DNA from: Firmicutes bacterium UBA2058
GTDB lineage: Bacteria; Bacillota; Clostridia; Tissierellales; Sedimentibacteraceae
Assembly (NCBI GenBank): GCA_002332905.1
Contig: DDAM01000009.1
Coordinates: 1-64,000 of the forward strand
Length of the DNA: 64,000 bases
Reading direction: 5' to 3'
The first letter of the stretch is position 1; every line of letters starts with the position of its first letter. The notes beneath the pieces were generated by a model that worked only from the letters and a program-made list of their open reading frames with translations, had not been told where the DNA came from and ran no database searches. Below, piece after piece: positions 43,454 to 53,052 of the stretch. Made by a program: the position numbers and the translations under genes.

Positions 43454-45547
43454 ATGTTTATATCTAGTTTGAAGATTAAAAACTTTAGAAATTTTGATGA
43501 CATCTCTATAGACCTTAGAGATGGCGTGAATCTGCTTATAGGTCAAAATAATGCTGGTAAATCTAATTTGCTCAAAGCATTAGCTTTGATTTTTGATAGC
43601 ACGGTAAAAAAGCAATTATCAATAAATGATATCTATAATAATATACCTTTAGAAGAATTAAAAGTACACTCACCAAAAATTTCAGTTACTGTACTCTTGT
43701 CACAATCTGAAAATGAAGATTTAATGGGAGATGAGTTAGTTACTGTTAGTAATTGGCTTACTTGCTTGAAAGAACCGTATACAGCACAAATACAGTATGA
43801 GTTCTTTTTACCAGAAGACCAAGAGGAAAAATATAAGAAATACATAAAAGATGTATCAACTCAAGAAGAAGCACGAAAGATTATTAATGACAATTTTATA
43901 CGATTATATATTAATAAAACTTGGGTTGGAAATCCTGATAATCAAGTCCAAATTGATGGAGATAGCCTTAATAAATTTGATTTTCAATTTTTAGAGGCTA
44001 TTCGTGACGTTGAACGGGATATGTTTTCAGGTAAAAACACATTACTAAAGAATGTAATTGATTTTTTTATAGATTATGATGTTAAATCAGACAAAAGCAT
44101 TTCTATAGAAGAACAATCTAAAAAAATTGAAACTAGAAAAGCGGATTTCGAAACTACATCTCATGATCTGATAGAGAAATTAAAAGAAAGGTTAAAAAGA
44201 GGAAATAAAGAGATATTGTCTTATGCGGATGATATTGGGGCATCATTTGATAATTCTGAACCTAATTTTGAAGGAAAGATAACGGAAAGCGAACTATATT
44301 CCGTCTTACAATTAATTGTAAAACAAAATACTGGTATGAGTATACCCATATCTAATAACGGTCTGGGTTATAATAATTTAATTTTTATGTCACTATTACT
44401 AGCAAAAATGCAGGTAGATTCAGATGGTCAGTATTTAGGAAGTAATGCTAAAGTGTTTCCTATATTAGCAATTGAAGAACCCGAGGCACATTTACACCCT
44501 ACTATGCAATTTCAGCTCATAAAATTCTTAAAAGATAACCTTAAAAAGAAAAAAGTTAAGCAAGTGTTTATTACCTCACACTCAACACATATTACTTCAT
44601 CAACGCAACTTGACGATATTATCTGCTTATATAAGAAAAATGGACAGTCCGAAGTTGCATATCCAGGGAAAGTGTTTTTTGATATTGAAGAAGATAAATC
44701 AAAAAAAGACAAGGCAAATAGCAAAAAATATGTTCAAAGATTTCTTGATGCAACTAAATCCAATATGCTTTTTGCTGAAAAGATTATTTTAGTCGAAGGA
44801 ATAGCAGAACAACTACTTATACCTATTTTCGCTGATTATTTAGGGAAGTCACTAGAAGAGAATCATGTTTCTATAATTAACGTGGGTGGGCGGTATTTCG
44901 AACATTTTTTGTATTTATTCGATAGTAATAAAGACAACACCGTTAATAGAAAGGTAGCGTGTATTACTGATATAGACCCAACAAGAAAAAAGAAAAAGGA
45001 GCATAATGAAAAATTTATGAAATGCTATCCTTTTGAAATGAATGTAGATAGTATCAACTATGAATATAAGCAAAACACAACAATGCAAAAATATGAAAAA
45101 GGGAAACATTCCAATATATGTTCATTTATACAGGATAAGCAATATGGAAGAACACTTGAATATCAAATAGCATTTGAAAATCCGACATGTAAGTTACTAA
45201 TTACACCGTCATTGTCAAATAATGAAGAATTAAGAAATCTGATGGACTTTTATGAAAACACTAAAAAATTAGATGAATTTTTAGATGAACTTAGTGATAC
45301 TAAAGAAAACAAACGAATAAAGCAGTCAATTGACAGTTGTGATGCTAAAATTTGGGATGACAATTCAAAAAAGAAAGCAATTATTGCTTCTAGGTATTTA
45401 AATTCTGTTGGCAAAGGGGAAAATGCTCTAGAATTATCCTCTATATTACGTGATAATTTATGTGAAAAAGGAAAAGCAGAATTTAAAGTTTTTAATGTAC
45501 CAACATATATAAAAGATGCGATTGATTGGGTGTGTGAGAATATATGA
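43454..45547 (+). CDS. gajA: Gabija GajA-like OLD-family ATPase/endonuclease
   Basis: The 697-aa protein has an ABC/SMC-type ATPase domain with Walker A GQNNAGKS (residues 30-37), a long helical insertion, and EEPEAHLHP with FITSHSTHI (about 340-375). A TOPRIM nuclease domain follows: ILVEGIAEQ (about 446) and ITDIDPT (about 504). GajA of Gabija is a nicking nuclease held inactive by normal NTP levels. It is somewhat longer than the best-studied 578-aa GajA. The next gene, a UvrD-like helicase that overlaps by 4 bases, makes Gabija the best call. OLD proteins without GajB are the alternative. Confidence 0.88.
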   Translation: MFISSLKIKNFRNFDDISIDLRDGVNLLIGQNNAGKSNLLKALALIFDSTVKKQLSINDIYNNIPLEELKVHSPKISVTVLLSQSENEDLMGDELVTVSNWLTCLKEPYTAQIQYEFFLPEDQEEKYKKYIKDVSTQEEARKIINDNFIRLYINKTWVGNPDNQVQIDGDSLNKFDFQFLEAIRDVERDMFSGKNTLLKNVIDFFIDYDVKSDKSISIEEQSKKIETRKADFETTSHDLIEKLKERLKRGNKEILSYADDIGASFDNSEPNFEGKITESELYSVLQLIVKQNTGMSIPISNNGLGYNNLIFMSLLLAKMQVDSDGQYLGSNAKVFPILAIEEPEAHLHPTMQFQLIKFLKDNLKKKKVKQVFITSHSTHITSSTQLDDIICLYKKNGQSEVAYPGKVFFDIEEDKSKKDKANSKKYVQRFLDATKSNMLFAEKIILVEGIAEQLLIPIFADYLGKSLEENHVSIINVGGRYFEHFLYLFDSNKDNTVNRKVACITDIDPTRKKKKEHNEKFMKCYPFEMNVDSINYEYKQNTTMQKYEKGKHSNICSFIQDKQYGRTLEYQIAFENPTCKLLITPSLSNNEELRNLMDFYENTKKLDEFLDELSDTKENKRIKQSIDSCDAKIWDDNSKKKAIIASRYLNSVGKGENALELSSILRDNLCEKGKAEFKVFNVPTYIKDAIDWVCENI

Positions 45548-47319
45548 TAATTACAGCTAAGGATAAAATACCTATTGAAAAGGACTTTAAAGTAGAGGCT
45601 GGTCCTGGAGCTGGTAAAACAGAATTTTTAGTAAATCACATTAAGAACGTTATTCAAAACTCAACTAGGTTATCATGTGTAAGGAAGGTGGCATGTATAA
45701 CTTATACTAATACTGCTGTAGAGACTATTCTTAAACGACTTGGTAAAGGAGTCGCAGACAAAGTAGAAGTATCAACAATACATAGTTTTTTATATAAAAA
45801 TGTAGTAAAACCTTATTGCTCCTTTATCCCTAATGAATTTGAATTGGATTGTAAGAAGATAAATGGACATGATGAGTTTTTTGTAAATAGTAAGTATGTT
45901 AGAGAATGGTTGGATAATAAAGAATTTGATAAATTAGATAATCCAAATACAAGAAATCAAATTTTAAAATTACCAGCATTGAATCAAGCATTAAAAAGTT
46001 GGTTACTATCAATTAAATGTGTTTATAAAAGTAATACTATCTCATTTCAATGCGACAATACAAAAGCAGTTGGATATGATAATAAAAAGAATATACGAAA
46101 TGGCCTCAAGGCTAAAAATTTAAAAATGCTATCGAGTAAATTAATCGAATTAAAGAAGATATATTGGCGTAAAGGGAAGCTTGAACATAATGATATATTG
46201 TTTTTTTCATATATCCTTATTGAAAAGTATCCTTTTATTCTCGATGTTCTTAGAGCAAAGTACCCGTATGTTTTTCTTGATGAATATCAAGATACTAATC
46301 CTGTACAAGCATACATTGTAAGTGAAATTAGAAAAAAAGAAACTATCGTGGGTGTAATAGGTGACAAAGCCCAATCTATTTATAGTTTTCAAGGTGCAGA
46401 TTCTTCGCTATTTGATTCTTTCAAAGTTGATAAAAATAACAAATATACAATAATTGAAAATCATAGAAGTTCAAATCAAATCGTAAAATTTCTAAATAAT
46501 GTACGCAACGATATAAACCAAGATCCATGTGATAATATGGATCTTGATGAAGCAATTGTATTTGTTGGTGATAGGAATACTGCATATAATAAAGCTTGTG
46601 AAAAATGCAAAGAAAATAAGGAAAAAACAGTTGTATCACTCTCTAGAGATAATATCAATTCTAACGCAATGAAAAAAGAAATTGAAGGTAATGATTTGAA
46701 TAAAAAGTTACTTGAAGAGTATTCAAATATGGATAGTAGTAGTGAGCGCAGAAATTATATCTTGTCTTTTATTGAAGCTATTGAATTAGCAATAAACGAG
46801 AAATATAAAGAAGCTATTAAACGGATCGAATGGATTTTTAGAAAAGAAGAACATCCTAAGAAAATAGCTCTTTGCACATTATCAAAAATGCTAAAAGAAT
46901 ACAATTCATATTGTGAAGGCACTTTAATGGACTTTTATGATGTTATCTGTTCAACCTTAAATCTCAATTTATCGGGATTTAGGAAAGGTAATGCAAAAGA
47001 TTTCTATGAACACAATTCATACAAGAGCATGGCAATTTGCATCAATATTGTAGATGATACCAGTAATCATATTACAATACATAAAGCAAAAGGTTCTGAG
47101 TATGAGAATGTTATAATTATTGGAACTAAGAATACTAAGAGTTTATTGCTAAACCCAAATCTGGATGCGAACGAAGAACATCGAATAAATTATGTAGGTA
47201 TGAGTAGAGCTGAAAAAAGATTGTTTATCCAGATTGATGATCTTACAGCTGATGAGGAAAAAGAACTACATAAAAAATATGAAGGGCTATTTATAGAACG
47301 ATTTGTAGGTAATATGTAA
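45544..47319 (+). CDS. gajB: Gabija GajB-like UvrD/Rep superfamily helicase
   Basis: The 591-aa SF1 helicase has Walker A GPGAGKTEF (about residues 20-28), motif II VFLDEYQDTN (about 241), motif III GDKAQSIYSFQGAD (about 276), motif IV NHRSS, motif V TIHKAKGSEYENVIIIG (about 510) and motif VI YVGMSRAEKRLF (about 549). Its ATGA start overlaps gajA, so the two are translationally coupled. In Gabija, GajB is thought to be activated by DNA ends from GajA and to drain nucleotides. It lacks a long C-terminal nuclease domain, in line with GajB. Confidence 0.88.
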   Translation: MIITAKDKIPIEKDFKVEAGPGAGKTEFLVNHIKNVIQNSTRLSCVRKVACITYTNTAVETILKRLGKGVADKVEVSTIHSFLYKNVVKPYCSFIPNEFELDCKKINGHDEFFVNSKYVREWLDNKEFDKLDNPNTRNQILKLPALNQALKSWLLSIKCVYKSNTISFQCDNTKAVGYDNKKNIRNGLKAKNLKMLSSKLIELKKIYWRKGKLEHNDILFFSYILIEKYPFILDVLRAKYPYVFLDEYQDTNPVQAYIVSEIRKKETIVGVIGDKAQSIYSFQGADSSLFDSFKVDKNNKYTIIENHRSSNQIVKFLNNVRNDINQDPCDNMDLDEAIVFVGDRNTAYNKACEKCKENKEKTVVSLSRDNINSNAMKKEIEGNDLNKKLLEEYSNMDSSSERRNYILSFIEAIELAINEKYKEAIKRIEWIFRKEEHPKKIALCTLSKMLKEYNSYCEGTLMDFYDVICSTLNLNLSGFRKGNAKDFYEHNSYKSMAICINIVDDTSNHITIHKAKGSEYENVIIIGTKNTKSLLLNPNLDANEEHRINYVGMSRAEKRLFIQIDDLTADEEKELHKKYEGLFIERFVGNM

Positions 47320-47406
47320 GAATTATAGGTATTTAATCGATACAATGGTTACTAACTGATGTAAAAAGTAATGGATGATTATGCATCCTATAGTTAAGGT
47401 GATATT

Positions 47407-50400
47407 ATGAAAAAAACAGAATTGATGATGGCAATTAAAAAAATATATGCTGATAATACAAGTTATAATATTCCAATGCATGCAGCAAATCAAGCGGATT
47501 CTATAACTGCTTTATCGGTAGATCTTTATACAGATGCAAATAGATTTATATATGAGCTTCTACAAAATGCTGATGACTCATCTTACAAAGTTGATGGAGT
47601 TAAAGTTTGGATAAAAGTATTCAATGACGAATTGGTAGTTGCACATTCAGGTAAAGTGTTTGATGTACAAGATATTCGAGGTATCTGTAATATTAACAAC
47701 GGAACAAAAAAATCCGATTTGCAAAAGACTGGATATAAGGGAATTGGATTCAAATCAGTATTTGGTCAATCGAATTATGTTGTAATATATACGGATGGCG
47801 AATTTTTCAGATTTGATAGTTCATATAATTTTGAGTGGAATTGGGATATATCACAAAAGGAATGGGAAAACGAAAATAACCGAACATTCCAATATCCTTG
47901 GCAGATTATACCAATATACACAGAAAGCACACAGGTTGGAGAAGAAATTAGAAATTATATTTCTAAAATTGATGCTAGTGTTGCAACAATACTTAAAATA
48001 AATCATATTAAAGAAACAATGGATGCAATTGAAGACTTATCTCAAAACATTAATATGTTTTTGTTTTTAAAGAATATAACAGAAATAAATTTTGAAGATG
48101 AAGATAGAGTTATTACAATTGATGGAAGTAATGCAAATAGACTAATACTAAATAAAGGGAGAATATCTCAAAAAGAATGGTTAATTAAAAATATTAATTT
48201 AAATGTTTCAGAGGAGCAAAGAAATACTCTTTTAGAGGAACGTCATATCCCTCAAAAATTATTGGAGGCCAATAATATTGAGATGATTTTTGCTGCACAA
48301 ATCGATAAAAATGGAATAGTAGCTTTAGATAAAAAAGATAGAGTTTTATATTCTTATTTACCTACTGGAGAAACAAAATATGCTTTACCTGTATTAGTAA
48401 ATACAAGTTTCCTCATATCAGCTAATAGAGAAAGTATTCACAAAGATTCAAAGTGGAACCAATGGTTGTTTGAATGTATTTCTTATGAAATATTCAAGTG
48501 GATTTCTGAATTAGTAATTTCTGAAATTTCATTCGAATCATATAAATTAATACCAGAAGAAACCCCATACAGTGATGGTTTAGCAAATTCCTATAATTTT
48601 GGTATTAAAAAAGCAAAAGAAGATATTGCATTTGTTTTATCCCGTAAAAATACAATGATTAAGATTAGTGAAGCAATGATAGATTTTACATACCTATCGG
48701 AAAAGAGGTTTATTGGTGAAGAAGCTATTAAGAATTTTATTACAAAACAAAATTCTAATGTCATAACTAAGTTTTACGTTAAGCAATGCGTCTTTTGGAA
48801 TAAATTGAAAAATCTTGGAGTTTCAAGTTTTGAATGGAAGGATCTTAAAGCGTTCTTTAATTCTGAATATTTTAAAGATTACCATTCGATTAAAGATAAT
48901 ATTGAATTAATAAAATTTTTAAAATCATGTTGTAAATCGGAAAAAATTAAAGATGTTAGTGAAGAGTATATTTGCAATCTTCCTTTTATTTGGGATCATA
49001 AAAATAATATCAATTATCCTAAACAAGTTTGTTTCCCAGCTGCTGATGATAAAAATTGGAATAATATAGAGAATGAATTATCATTTGTACATAAGGATAT
49101 ATTAGATTATTTACTGCATGATTTAGAAACTAAAAGTTGGTTAGAAAGTCTTGGAGTAAAAGAAAAAACTGATATAACTTATATAACACATAATATTCTA
49201 CCGCATGTAAGAGACTATGTGAATAAAGATAACGCAATAACAGAAATTCAAAAGTTATATTCACTATATAGAAAAGGTGATCTTAAAGAAAATCTTATTC
49301 AACAATTATCAGAAATAAAATTGATAACTACAAAAAATACATTATTACAAGCTTCTAAATGTTATTTATCTGATTTTTACAGGCCAAGATTAAAAATCGA
49401 AAAAATACTTAAAGAAGACATATTTATTAGCGAAAAATATTGCTATAACATTCATGAAAAAGAAGAGTGGAAACGATTCTTTAAAATTTTAGGGGTAAAT
49501 GATGGTATAAATCCCATCATTTATAGTCAAAAAATCAATAAAACACTATTGATAAATGATGGGATAAATGCAGAATATTTTCAAACATCTGACATGTTAT
49601 TTAAACCATTCGTAAGTTTGTTTAGAGCAGATGAGTTTAGCGGTATTCATACTTTAACATTGATTAATCATACTTTAGGAAACAATACGTTTTCCAAAAT
49701 GTTTTGGCGTGATTATATTGAAAACTATCAACCGAATGATATTGCTATTGGAGCAACTGCATATTGGGGCAATTATGGGATGGATGGACGAGTCAATGGT
49801 AATCCAGTTGGTAACTATATACCTTGGTTGATAAAGAATAAGAATTGTATCCCTACCCTTTCCGGACAAGCTCAAGCTTCTTCATCTGTCTTTTTGAATA
49901 CAGATGAAATTAAGAATATTGCAGGAAAGTATCTCCCTATATTTAGTGGCCCGGAATTATCGCAAGATTGGAAGGCTTTTTTCAACTTTAAAACTCAAAT
50001 TGAACTTGAAGATTATTTGGATATACTAATACAAATTTCATTAGATATTCAAGACGATGGTAATACAAAAGAAGAAAACTATGAACGAATACAATTAATC
50101 TATTCAATTTTATTAGATAATTGTACTAATTGGAGTTTAGATAACATTGAATTGATTACATCTTGGTCAAACACTAATTCTTTATTGAATAGTAAGGACT
50201 CATTTACAGAATGTAAAGAATTGCATTATTTTGTAGATGGAAATGAATCTGTTTTTCAAGAGCAATATAATTTTATTAAATTGAATGCCAAGAATAAAAG
50301 TCATCCCAATATCAAAAAAATGTTGACTTATTTTCAAGTAAAATTATTGAGTCAGAATCAATTTAATTTAGTATGTAATAATAAAGTAATATGTAATAGC

Positions 50401-52398
50401 TTAAAGACAAAGTTAAATAGTATTGTACCATACTTAAAATTATGGATAGATCATGATGAAGATGATGACAATATTTCGCAAAAATTATTTCAGATATATG
50501 ATAAAATTAATGACTTAGTGATTTATCAATCAGAAGAACTGAAAATTACATATGACGAAATGAATTTTATGAAGTATGTTAACATACATTTTGATGAAAA
50601 TATACTTTATGTAACTAATCCATGGCATTCAAATAGCGTATTATTAAGGTTAGCGGAAATACTATCTACTTATTTTGGTATAGAGGGATATAGTAGTAAG
50701 CTAGATTTTTTATTAAGGGCTGAAATGGATGAAATTCAAAGATATTTTGCTCAAGAAGATATTGAAATTCCATCAGAGTATTTGATTATAGATGCTAATA
50801 AAACTGACTCACAGTTTTGTGATGATCCCAATAAAGAGGATGCAATTAATGACTTTTTTGAGGATTCAATGCGTAATCTGAGTAAGAGAACATACATTAA
50901 ATCACTCATCCCAAGGGCTGTAGGTAACGTACTTAAACACCTTGGTACATTACCCGAATATGACTGCACATCTGCTTATGTGATTTCCGAAAGTATTATA
51001 GGTGGCATAACTAAAAATGGGAATGATATCAAAGTAGTTGCTAGACCATCAGATAATGATAAAATCAGGCTTTATTATGATTCGGAATTTGATGTCCTTG
51101 AATATGTAGATGCAGAACTTTGGTATGAAGATGGAGTTACACCTCCTAAGCAATTCACACTTGGTCAACTTTTGAAAATGAAAGCAATTAATAAAATACC
51201 AATTAAGCAAATTAATATCAAAGATATTGAATTATACAACCCCAAATCTGAAACATTAGATTTTGATGCGGTGCCATTTTCACCTGAAAAAATAGCAAAA
51301 ATAATTTCGTCGTTCGCTAACACTAAAGGAGGTACTATTCTATTTGGTATAAAAGAACTATCTCCTACAAAAAATGAAATCGTAGGATTAAGTACAGATT
51401 TCAATGTTGTTGACATAACAAACAAAGCAATCTCAATGCTTGATCCTACACCTGATGTAAATTTTGATTGGATTAAAAAAGGTGAAGAATTAGTATTTGT
51501 TATTGAAACAGCGAAAGCTAGTGAGGATATATTTTTGAATAATCAAAAATTTGTTCGTAAATCGTCTTTTACAGTGTTAGAAAATAACGAAATAAAAACA
51601 ACAGGTTCAATTATAAATAAATCACAATTCAAAAGGACAATAGCTATTATTATATCTATAGAAAATTATTTTCCAAAGCAAAGAAATCAAGTACCACCAG
51701 TAAAGTACGCTAATAACGATGCTAGAAAATTCAAAGAAATGCTGTTGAATAAACTAAACATAGATGAAGAAGATATCATACTTCTAGAAAATGAGAAAGC
51801 TATAAAAACTGAAATTGAAGATGTTATTAAATATCAAATGTTTTCAATAACTGAAGATGATAGACTGATATTTTATTATGTAGGGCATGGATTTCATGAT
51901 GGAATAACTAATTATATTTCAACTTATGATATGAGTAAAACAGATATATCGAATACTGCAATTTCATTGCGAAAGCTATTACTAGATCCGTTAAAAAAAT
52001 CTAAATGTAAAAATGCACTGATTTTTATTGATGCTTGTGCTCAAAGTTTTGTAGATGAATATTCTAGAAGTACTATTTCTAATATTGATGACGAAGAATT
52101 AATTATTTTTTCAAATGAGTGTCCTTATTATTCATTATTTTTATCGTGTCAAGATGGAGAAAGTTCATATTCATGCGATATACTTAAAAATGGAATATGG
52201 ACTTATTATTTGACTAAATCAATAAATGAATCAGCAGATGAAGTGATTCTTAACGATCAATATGTTACGGATAGAAAGCTAGGTGATTACTTATCTCTCA
52301 AGGTGTCTCAATATGCTAAAAGTAAATATAATTGGGATCAAAACCCTAAGACAATACTTGATTCGTGTTATGAGAATGTGATAACTGAAATTGAATAA
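47407..52398 (+). CDS. Sacsin-type ATPase / AlbA_2 / caspase-like multidomain protein, putative defence effector
   Basis: The 1663-aa protein has three recognisable parts. First, a GHKL/Hsp90-like sacsin ATPase at the N-terminus (about residues 20-260) with ELLQNADD (N box) and TGYKGIGFKSVFG (G box). A middle of about 1000 residues, rich in helices, includes a sacsin-like end (about 1190-1270). Second, an AlbA_2/Schlafen-type domain (about 1279-1400) with IISSFANTKGGTILFGI. Third, a C14 caspase-like domain (about 1408-1663) with the His1494 box YYVGHGFHD and the Cys1544 box FIDACAQ, about 50 residues apart as in metacaspases. It lies 87 bases behind gajB. I infer an NTP-controlled sensor that releases a protease to stop infected cells. 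Target and trigger are unknown. RBS AAGGTGAT. Confidence 0.85.
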   Translation: MKKTELMMAIKKIYADNTSYNIPMHAANQADSITALSVDLYTDANRFIYELLQNADDSSYKVDGVKVWIKVFNDELVVAHSGKVFDVQDIRGICNINNGTKKSDLQKTGYKGIGFKSVFGQSNYVVIYTDGEFFRFDSSYNFEWNWDISQKEWENENNRTFQYPWQIIPIYTESTQVGEEIRNYISKIDASVATILKINHIKETMDAIEDLSQNINMFLFLKNITEINFEDEDRVITIDGSNANRLILNKGRISQKEWLIKNINLNVSEEQRNTLLEERHIPQKLLEANNIEMIFAAQIDKNGIVALDKKDRVLYSYLPTGETKYALPVLVNTSFLISANRESIHKDSKWNQWLFECISYEIFKWISELVISEISFESYKLIPEETPYSDGLANSYNFGIKKAKEDIAFVLSRKNTMIKISEAMIDFTYLSEKRFIGEEAIKNFITKQNSNVITKFYVKQCVFWNKLKNLGVSSFEWKDLKAFFNSEYFKDYHSIKDNIELIKFLKSCCKSEKIKDVSEEYICNLPFIWDHKNNINYPKQVCFPAADDKNWNNIENELSFVHKDILDYLLHDLETKSWLESLGVKEKTDITYITHNILPHVRDYVNKDNAITEIQKLYSLYRKGDLKENLIQQLSEIKLITTKNTLLQASKCYLSDFYRPRLKIEKILKEDIFISEKYCYNIHEKEEWKRFFKILGVNDGINPIIYSQKINKTLLINDGINAEYFQTSDMLFKPFVSLFRADEFSGIHTLTLINHTLGNNTFSKMFWRDYIENYQPNDIAIGATAYWGNYGMDGRVNGNPVGNYIPWLIKNKNCIPTLSGQAQASSSVFLNTDEIKNIAGKYLPIFSGPELSQDWKAFFNFKTQIELEDYLDILIQISLDIQDDGNTKEENYERIQLIYSILLDNCTNWSLDNIELITSWSNTNSLLNSKDSFTECKELHYFVDGNESVFQEQYNFIKLNAKNKSHPNIKKMLTYFQVKLLSQNQFNLVCNNKVICNSLKTKLNSIVPYLKLWIDHDEDDDNISQKLFQIYDKINDLVIYQSEELKITYDEMNFMKYVNIHFDENILYVTNPWHSNSVLLRLAEILSTYFGIEGYSSKLDFLLRAEMDEIQRYFAQEDIEIPSEYLIIDANKTDSQFCDDPNKEDAINDFFEDSMRNLSKRTYIKSLIPRAVGNVLKHLGTLPEYDCTSAYVISESIIGGITKNGNDIKVVARPSDNDKIRLYYDSEFDVLEYVDAELWYEDGVTPPKQFTLGQLLKMKAINKIPIKQINIKDIELYNPKSETLDFDAVPFSPEKIAKIISSFANTKGGTILFGIKELSPTKNEIVGLSTDFNVVDITNKAISMLDPTPDVNFDWIKKGEELVFVIETAKASEDIFLNNQKFVRKSSFTVLENNEIKTTGSIINKSQFKRTIAIIISIENYFPKQRNQVPPVKYANNDARKFKEMLLNKLNIDEEDIILLENEKAIKTEIEDVIKYQMFSITEDDRLIFYYVGHGFHDGITNYISTYDMSKTDISNTAISLRKLLLDPLKKSKCKNALIFIDACAQSFVDEYSRSTISNIDDEELIIFSNECPYYSLFLSCQDGESSYSCDILKNGIWTYYLTKSINESADEVILNDQYVTDRKLGDYLSLKVSQYAKSKYNWDQNPKTILDSCYENVITEIE

Positions 52399-52525
52399 TA
52401 TGTTTGTTGGATACAAACGTGAGATTTTTAAATAGGAACTATAGGATCTGTAGTTTTTTCGAGGAAAACACCTATCCGCCAAGGAACCACCAGCGACCTA
52501 TGACATCATTATTGTCTACTCAAGG

Positions 52526-52555
52526 CACGTTGAGACGTGCGTACTTTTATCAAAA
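52526..52555 (+). pseudogene. Orphan 3' tail of rlmD and candidate right attachment site
   Basis: The bases from 52526 read HVETCVLLSK, the kind of sequence that ends RlmD/RumA proteins, yet no methyltransferase gene precedes it. Its first 13 bases resemble the candidate site inside rlmD at 41572. The frame continues for about 25 codons and is followed by a terminator at 52609. I take it as the original rlmD end displaced by the island, i.e. attR. A chance match cannot be excluded. Confidence 0.55.
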
Positions 52556-52608
52556 GTACTGTTGATGGAAAATAATAAATGTAACAAAAGATATTTTATG
52601 GTTGATTT

Positions 52609-52653
52609 ATACCTTACTTGGATATAATATGTAATTGAAGTGAGGTATTTTTT
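52609..52653 (+). terminator. Strong terminator, probably the original rlmD terminator
   Basis: ATACCTTACTT and AAGTGAGGTAT (one G-T pair) enclose an 18-base loop and are followed by nine T. It comes 50 bases after the rlmD-like tail. Confidence 0.85.
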
Positions 52654-52826
52654 TTAGGTACAAACTATAATATGACCATAGTATTTCTAGAAAAGATATT
52701 CAAATATGATAGTATTAAAGATGTGTATGATGATTATGTATTGATATAATATGAGAGAATTATTTATAGAGTTTGAATTATATTTAAAAAAATTATATTT
52801 ATAATGATTGATATAGTTATTGGTGA

Positions 52827-52872
52827 CGGGGATCTTTCGTGAAACGAATATAACAAAAGTCAACTATCCCCG
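52827..52872 (+). other. Structured element upstream of the Wadjet operon
   Basis: CGGGGAT and ATCCCCG form an outer 7-bp GC-rich stem, and TTCGT-GAA-ACGAA folds inside it, leaving about 17 unpaired bases. It is much more GC-rich than its surroundings and lies 180 bases before jetA. It could be a leader RNA, a small RNA, or a protein-binding site. Confidence 0.5.
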
Positions 52873-53052
52873 GATGTTATTTAATTTAGCTACATAATTT
52901 GTTACATATGTTTTTATATATAAATAATATGTTTTTTTAGTTACCATAGAAAAAAACATAGATTTTAACAATTATTTTTATACTTAAACAGTAAATAAGT
53001 AAGGTGCTTAGAAGGATTTATTTATTGTGATTTCTGGAAGAGGAGGTGTAAA

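Larger units (their letters stand above)
52399..53052. other. Gap between the caspase-type protein and the Wadjet operon
   Basis: The 654-bp gap contains a short hairpin at about 52436-52457, the rlmD-like tail at 52526, a strong terminator at 52609, and a structured element at 52827. No other gene is supported. Base usage shifts from about 30% GC before it to higher in the Wadjet genes after, which suits two separately acquired segments. Confidence 0.6.

Noticed and set aside
43454..47319. Stand-alone OLD nuclease and an unrelated UvrD repair helicase
   Set aside because: The 4-base overlap and joint cargo position behind a recombinase favour a Gabija pair.
52526..52660. Independent small gene continuing from HVETCVLLSK
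   Set aside because: No start codon with an RBS precedes the frame; it is better explained as a displaced rlmD tail.
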